Below, piece by piece: positions 59,201 through 64,000 of a DNA stretch of 64,000 nt. The stretch is from assembly GCA_030549495.1 (NCBI GenBank), contig JAUIRK010000855.1, positions 1,219,501 to 1,283,500 on the forward strand, written 5' to 3'. The notes beneath the pieces are model-generated. The model searched no databases and was not told the origin of the DNA. It saw only the letters and a program-made list of their open reading frames with translations. A program made the translations under genes and the position numbers. This DNA comes from Nectonema munidae (Eukaryota; Nematomorpha; Nectonematoida; Nectonematidae). Positions within the stretch are counted from its first letter, which is position 1. Each line of letters opens with the position of its first letter.

Positions 59201-62111
59201 CGTTTCATCGATCTGAGCAAAAAAGTTGAAAATGGAATTCCGAATCAATAAAACCACGTCTGACGTGTCATCAGACATCTCTCCTATTAGCCTTCTAACG
59301 GTATCGTTTAACAGGAAGATATGCTTCAACTTTACAATTTGAGAACTTCTTAGCACATTCAATATATCTTTGCAGCAAGGTAATATCAACTGTTCTGCTA
59401 TGTTGTGGGACTTTTTGACAACAGATATTTTTTGATACTATTCAAGCCTTCAACCTTTGTGCAATCCTTCAAACAATAATTTTGTTCACCAAACTCGGGT
59501 GATTCCCTGCCAGCGCAAGCTTCACTTGACGGGCTTTTAAAAAGTGGATGCTAACACTTCAGAACACAAAGGACACTTATGTTCCTCTTCCCCCACCAGA
59601 CTTAATGCAGTAAAACCAAATTTCAAGTGTGAGTTGTCATATTTCATTTTGTAGACATTAAGAAATATGCACATTTACAAATTAGGCCTGAAAAACAATA
59701 AAAGAAAAAAATAGTACTCAATTCAAAGACTAACATATTCATTCTTTTTAAATATGACTTATTGGCAAAAATGGCAAATGACCAAATATGGGTACAATAT
59801 TTGGCGAAAAACGATTCACTCAGTGTCTCCTTCTCGATCACCATGGAACTTCTTTGGGGCACGCGGACTCCAATTTGAAAACCACTGATATAGAGGGTTG
59901 ATGGAATGAGAATTACAAACAAGGTACTTCATAAAACCTATGTAGTTTTAGTGGGATTGAGAGCTTACAATGCAAGTATAATGTGGGCTAATAATGGTGG
60001 TGTGTTCATTGGACAAAAATTCTTTTATAATAAATTTTGAAAATTATAAAAAAAAAGTTCGCCCCCCCCCCCCCCCCCAATTTGATGATGTGCACCCCTG
60101 CTTTAATTTAAAAATATTTACAGATAAAAAAGATGATTAATATTATTCAAAAAAAAAGTTATCATATGAAAATAAAAAATTTCAGTATTTAAAGTTATCT
60201 AAAATTAAAAACTGAACAATATTGAATTGAAAGTTGGGTTCCTAGTAAAAATGGTCACAGTTTTTTGGCCAAAACGGTTATATGCGGTGAACCAAAAGGG
60301 TTTCATGCACAGGGGATTCGTTATAACAATCAACCAATCAGAATTAGTCACAAGCAATTTATAAAACGGACACAAATGAGATATAATTTTAAATAGAAAT
60401 GGAATCGAAAATAACAAAAACAACTAAAACTCTATCAATACGGAATACACAAATATTCGCATATTTAAATGGTGTGATGATCTACAGTTGATTATCTACG
60501 TTTTACAAATACAAATGATAACTTATTAGTGGTAATAAACACACAAATTTCTATTTACATATCATAAGCACAAATGGCAAAATAAATAGAAAAAAATTAA
60601 AACTGACGATTATTTCTATTTAAAGCAGGGCTTCGAAGCCGGAGTCACAAAAAACAAAAAAGCGACTCCATATGTCTGGCTCCAAGCGTATTATTTGTGA
60701 TGTATCAAAAGCACAATTGTTACATATATAACCTTGAAATATAAATAATCAGTTTTAGTTCATGTTCATATTCTATTTACAGAGAATAACAACCGGAGCA
60801 AGAGCCACGCAATTTCAAAGAGAAATAGTGAATTCAGGTAAAGAAAAGAACCAATAATGAAATCAGAAAAAACATGTAGTGTATATTTAAAATTCTATTC
60901 CCAATTAACCGACATCTGATCATTTTATCACTTGAAGCTTTCATACTTTCTTGTTCTTTTTTTACAGAGAATTGGCTATCAAATCTTTTTTGTAGAGATT
61001 TCTATCAATTGTGTTTTAACTGTGTCTCACTAAAGTAAAATCAAATGTATAGCCGCTGTGACTTCAGTATGATACATGTGGGAGTTTTGGTTAAGAAAAT
61101 TGTAGCAGTGTTAACAAGAAACGGAAGGTTGTATATTATAATTTTTTATTTGATAAATAACAAAGGAGTTATTATATACCATAAAGGAAAGAATGTTTCT
61201 GTGTTCGTAACTATTTATAACAAGGATTTTTTTGCATTTAAAATTTTTGTTATAAATAAACAATTTATTTACGATGAAGGAGAGCACTTTAGCAGTGGCG
61301 GTTTTAAGGACACCCCCCCCCCCCCAGTATTTTGGCTGGACCCCATGTTGACCCCTCCACATCAAATACTTATTTTACTGGATTTAAAATTTACTCGAAA
61401 CTTTTTATAATTTAATTTTTTTTGAGTGGGTTTTGTATCCAGGGGAAGAAATATCTCTCTTATCTGGACGGGTGTATCTTAGACCAAGAGCACTCTTAAT
61501 TTGATTTTCATTCATTGGAATAATTCAAAGAAAAAAAAGTTTAACATATGTATTTGGTAAATTGCAAAATTTATAAAAAAAAATATCGATTTAAAAACTT
61601 GGCCCTTGTTTGGCCCCCTCACTTTTGAAAATCTAGAACCGCCACTGCACTTTAGTCAATTACAAAAATTTATGTTTTAATTGAACTTAAAAAAAATTTT
61701 ACCTTTACTTAAGTCTCCGCAGCCAACTAAATCTAATTGTCCAACCAACGGTTCTTCTGTTTTTTCGTCAAAGCCAGCAACAATAGGCTCAATGAAATAA
61801 GGACCGAACCTCCTTTCAAAAAGTAAATTACCAATTACGGTAAATAATGCTTTTACGCTAATAACTTTATTTTCATTCAATTCATAAAAATTGGAACGAA
61901 ATTTCAATCGATTTGAAAATGTTTGAGCATCAGTCGCAAGACCAGCAAAACCAACAAACAATTTGGGATTGATTTTATAAATTTTGCTAAAATTCATGGA
62001 AATAGTTTGAAGGTTTACACCAAATCTTAGGTCAGAAGCTATAGCAAAACAATCTTTACCAGTCATTGCTATAACACAACCACCATTATAGGTTAGAATA
62101 CTCATATCCAA
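56051..62111 (-). CDS. PSMB3: Proteasome subunit beta type-3, complete, two exons
   Basis: Exon 1 is 62111-61703 and exon 2 is 56268-56051, joined in phase 1 across a 5434-base GT-AG intron, giving 208 codons (human PSMB3 has 205). It aligns end to end with the family: MSILTYNGGCVIAMTGKDC, a FAIASDLRFGVNLQT stretch, LFVGFAGLATDAQTF, NLLFERRFGPYFIEP, LDLVGCGDLSK-DFVVAG across the junction, YGMCECLYKPN and a C-terminal RRLKTRMD. Beta-3 is a non-catalytic subunit of the 20S core beta rings. It lacks a propeptide and the N-terminal catalytic Thr, as is the case here. The gene looks intact. Exon 1 is markedly more AT-rich than exon 2. Confidence 0.96.
56351..56481 (-). mobile_element. TTAA MITE, family A (CCCATTAAGT variant)
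   Basis: Between TTAA 56347-56350 and 56482-56485. It is the reverse orientation of the copy at 4662, ending CCATTGGGACTTAATGGG-like, with ATCAGACGATATTTAAA and GCAGACGATTTATATTC inside. It lies in the PSMB3 intron 79 bp from exon 2. Confidence 0.85.
56621..56749 (+). mobile_element. TTAA MITE, family A
   Basis: Between TTAA 56617-56620 and 56750-56753. Ends CCCATTTACGGCCAA and (inverted) CCCATTTAAGGCCAA. It shares the GTTCCCATTTGGGAAC palindrome with the family and is a well-preserved copy. Confidence 0.9.
57500..58474 (+). mobile_element. piggyBac transposase relic with right terminus
   Basis: The open frame 57505-57945 contains RTVYSDYASLSAC..PRR, then KNFKVVDVLASQHRNVQT, KPESSLCYNKYKSGGDVANR and RRRWPLAAFCNYLDIDCLN. 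This is the C-terminal catalytic part of a piggyBac/PGBD transposase (family pattern 'KP..V..YN..KGGVDV.D' and 'TRRWP..LF.NLLDI..LNA'). In another frame, 58030-58155 reads the C-terminal Cys-rich finger (CYKCLNKRNKTSKNCSKC, CKSHSKIAC). The sequence ends in TCCTTAGTGCGAGGG before TTAA (58475-58478). The 5' half is missing or unrecognisable, so it cannot be active as it stands. Confidence 0.8.
58535..59887 (-). mobile_element. Decayed ZBED-type hAT transposon
   Basis: The minus-strand terminus is at 59887 (CAGTGGTTTTCAAATTGGAG). Then come BED-like LKFGFTALSLVGEEEHKCPL near 59630-59575, ILPCCKDILNVL at 59385, KHIFLLNDTVRRLIGEMSDD near 59330-59270, FNFFAQIDETMDAANLSRL near 59225-59170 and VFNEVIKTVYFIKANA near 58960-58910. 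The motif order matches ZBED5/SCAND3-like transposases ('LSNDTV..RI.EMS.D', 'QIDESTD'). Several frame breaks; the other end was not found. Confidence 0.7.
59888..61284. other. PSMB3 intron, no gene seen
   Basis: AT-rich, with a run of 17 C at 60062-60078 followed by CACCCCTGC, which may be the worn end of a hAT MITE related to 61293-61647. A GAGTCAC/GACTCC-rich patch is at about 60620-60680. Confidence 0.45.
61293..61647. mobile_element. Non-autonomous hAT (MITE), CAGTGGCGG ends
   Basis: Perfect 8-bp duplication CACTTTAG at 61285-61292 and 61648-61655. The ends are CAGTGGCGG and CCGCCACTG, a 9-bp perfect inverted repeat beginning CAG as in many hATs. A C-run lies inside the left end and a GGCCCCCTC stretch inside the right. 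It has no transposase. It sits 47 bp inside the PSMB3 intron, next to the exon 1 donor. Confidence 0.9.
61703..62111 (-). CDS. PSMB3: PSMB3 exon 1
   Basis: The ATG at 62111 gives MDMSIL; the ATG at 62105 would give MSIL, the family's usual start, so initiation could be at either. The donor AAAG/GTAAAA at 61702 gives the correct LSK-DFVV junction. A GTAAAG seven bases upstream would not keep the frame. It encodes the first 136 residues, including the beta-core GLATDAQT and RLKFRSNFYEL stretches. Confidence 0.94.
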
Positions 62112-62960
62112 AAGTTAGGGTAAGAAAGGAGACATTGATAAGACAGAACTATATAGTACTAAAAAACTAAGAAAATTTAATACATGAAATTTAATAGAAT
62201 TTGAGTAAAATATGCCAAAGTTATACTCTTTTGAAATTTAGTTACCTATAAGCATCATCATTATTTCAAATATTTATAAGAAAGAATAATTTGTATAAAT
62301 ATGTGATATATGTATTAACATTTTAATCTTATAATATATTGGCAAATTTTTTTGTATATTGGTCAGGTAAGCCACAAAGCACTACAAATAAAAAAGTAAC
62401 CATAATATTTGATATTTAAATTTTGATTAAACAGATATTTTGATTGTCTTTTATATAATTTGTGTTCCAACATACGTTATATTTACTTCAAAAAGTATTG
62501 TTTCTTCAAAACATTCTTTTGTCAGCGGTTAAATTTTTATTTATTATTTATGATAAACTTTTGCTTATATTTTTCATCATATATTCATTATCGATATTTT
62601 AGTAACTTATCATTACATTATCTCGATACATTTTATGATATACCTTCGAGAATTGCATTAAACAAAGAACTATCTAATTCAAAGCTATTGAGTGGATTAT
62701 TGATAAAATTACAGTATCACTAATTGGTAAAACAGAATTTTCACTTTGCATGAATATAAAAATTGGGATACAGTGAACACATATAGAGTATATTTTATGA
62801 AAAAAATTTAAAGTTGTATCATATTTTTAAATTGACAATTTTTGTTCTTTTATTCAAAATTTAAATAGTTATTTCAAAAGTTTTTCCTGTCAACTTATTA
62901 TAGGTATTCATATTACTATCATACAAAAATGCAAATAACTCTATCAAAATCTTTTATTGT
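62112..62960. other. Upstream region of PSMB3, nothing recognised
   Basis: AT-rich sequence that should include the PSMB3 leader and promoter. I see no TATA box at a convincing distance or other motif that I would defend. Confidence 0.4.
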
Positions 62961-62964
62961 TTAA

Positions 62965-63228
62965 CCCGTTAACCCATTTAAGACCAAGCAAAGCAGACGA
63001 TATCTAAAAAAAAACGCAGACGATTTATATTCAAAGTCATTGAAAAAAGCAGACGAAGATGAAATTACTTATGTTCCAAAATAGGAACATTGGTCGTAAA
63101 TGGGTTAACGACCACAATAATTAGACGATATCTAATGTAAAGCAGAAGATTTGTATTAAAGAGGTTTGATAAACGCAGACGATTTTATTTTTGTAAAGTC
63201 GAATATAGTCGACATGGGTGTTAACGGG
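62965..63228 (+). mobile_element. TTAA MITE, family B, interrupted by a family A copy
   Basis: Between TTAA 62961-62964 and 63229-63232. Its first bases CCCG and the following TTAA-CGACC are separated by the family-A element at 62973-63104. Without it the copy reads CCCGTTAACGACCACAATAA onward, with AGACGATATCTAATGTAAAG, AACGCAGACGATTTTATTTT and TTAACGGG at the right end. It is the best-preserved family-B copy in the window. Confidence 0.92.
62973..63104 (-). mobile_element. TTAA MITE, family A, inserted in family B
   Basis: Flanked on both sides by TTAA (62969-62972 and 63105-63108), with ends CCCATTTAAGACCAA and (inverted) CCCATTTACGACCAA. Orientation is opposite to the copy at 34642. It contains the AGCAGACGATATCTAAAA and TGTTCCAAAATAGGAACA motifs. 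Confidence 0.95.
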
Positions 63229-63234
63229 TTAAAC

Positions 63235-64000
63235 GTTTAAAAAAACAAATATATTTTTTAAAACTAACAAGTTTTTATTCGAAAACTCAGATTAGGCATT
63301 ATGGCTGTTTAAAAATTAAAAACTATTTATTTTCACTTTATAAGCTTGAAAGTTTTTGTGATAGAAATTGTTTTGCCTGTAATTTATGGTAATTGGGTTT
63401 TTTTTTATATTCTTTCCTCTTTTGGTCATTAAAATATTACTAACGGTATTTTATTTTCGTATATTTTCCTCTCTAGAAATCCAAAATACGTCCATTTTCG
63501 CTTATGATTCTTCATATGATGTTAATTTTCAATTTTGTGGAGAAAATTTTTTTTATATCACTTTTGTTAAAACACATAGTCTTTTTTTTCGAATCTTTTA
63601 CACAAATTTCTTCTCTCTCTCTCTCTGCTATACTTACATAACGTGCGTAGTATTGTACCTAAATTTCTTGGTGTATCATTAACGCAAGATTTATATTTCT
63701 TTCATTTTATATTTTTATTTATGCTCTTAATTGTTTACAAATTTATTTTCATACAACTACTTTTTAGAGTCTTAGCAAAACTAGGGAAAGCCCTACTTCT
63801 TTTTCTCCACCAATTTTTCTTGTGATATATCTTTTTTTACTTATTTTATACACTCCCTTCTCTTTTTCTTCCCCAAAAAAAGGTGGTTTGTGGTATTTTT
63901 TTTTTTTTTATATATTTTTTTTATATATTTTTTCTTACATATCCTTCCTTTATTGATTTTTTTTATAAGTATAAATATCCTAGAATTACAATATCCTAAA
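63235..64000. other. T-rich sequence, no gene seen
   Basis: Long T-rich stretch with a CT microsatellite near 63612-63628. Its open frames are composition artefacts (Phe/Leu/Ile/Tyr-rich). Confidence 0.5.

Noticed and set aside
61045-61410. 121-codon plus-strand open frame in the PSMB3 intron
   Set aside because: It runs into the hAT MITE and its C-run (poly-Pro). Its composition follows AT-rich DNA and there is no family resemblance.
63386-63825. Phe/Leu-rich open frames resembling membrane proteins
   Set aside because: The T-rich composition alone produces hydrophobic codons; no conserved motif and no splice sites.

Overview
The window is a piece of a strongly AT-rich, intron-rich animal nuclear genome. 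It carries three spliced, metazoan-type genes, all on the minus strand and all with canonical GT-AG junctions and matching intron phases. Most of the remaining sequence is transposon debris. Gene architecture and the repeat mix (ZBED-type hATs, TTAA-specific MITEs, FLYWCH-MULE, RNase H LINEs) suggest an arthropod. A parasitic copepod such as a salmon louse is my guess, but nothing in the sequence proves it. I see no bacterial operons, CRISPR array, genuine tRNA or rRNA gene, or recognisable LTR retrovirus.

1-20 kb: 5' part of an FNDC3 gene (fibronectin type III domain containing 3; fly homologue 'miles to go'). Six coding exons run from 19966 down to 2567, including a 112-base exon at 11606-11717. 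They encode the low-complexity Ser/Pro/His/Asn-rich N-terminus, the conserved FNDC3 N-terminal motif and the start of the first FN3 domain. The rest of the gene lies beyond base 1. Its introns hold a pogo/Tigger copy, a LINE, a FLYWCH-MULE, SINEs, TTAA MITEs and tandem repeats. 20-31 kb is gene-poor: an inverted MITE pair, a LINE endonuclease fragment, a satellite of about 150 bp and a ZBED-type hAT.

31.9-38 kb: a complete three-exon SCO1-type mitochondrial copper chaperone (307 aa) with presequence, membrane anchor, CxxxC and distal His. 38-50 kb: two nested-transposon blocks. One is a LINE split by a second LINE. The other is a minus-strand LINE whose ORF1 zinc knuckle is split by a 2.29-kb hAT with a perfect 8-bp target duplication.

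50-56 kb: a decayed 2.5-kb ZBED hAT and a few GC-richer blocks that may be exons of an unrecognised gene. 56-62.1 kb: a complete two-exon PSMB3 (proteasome beta-3, 208 aa) whose 5.4-kb intron is packed with elements, among them a piggyBac transposase relic, a hAT and MITEs. 62-64 kb: a MITE inserted inside another MITE, then AT-rich sequence.

The most distinctive theme is two related families of piggyBac-type MITEs (TTAA targets, CCC...GGG ends) that have inserted into each other at their own internal TTAA sites.
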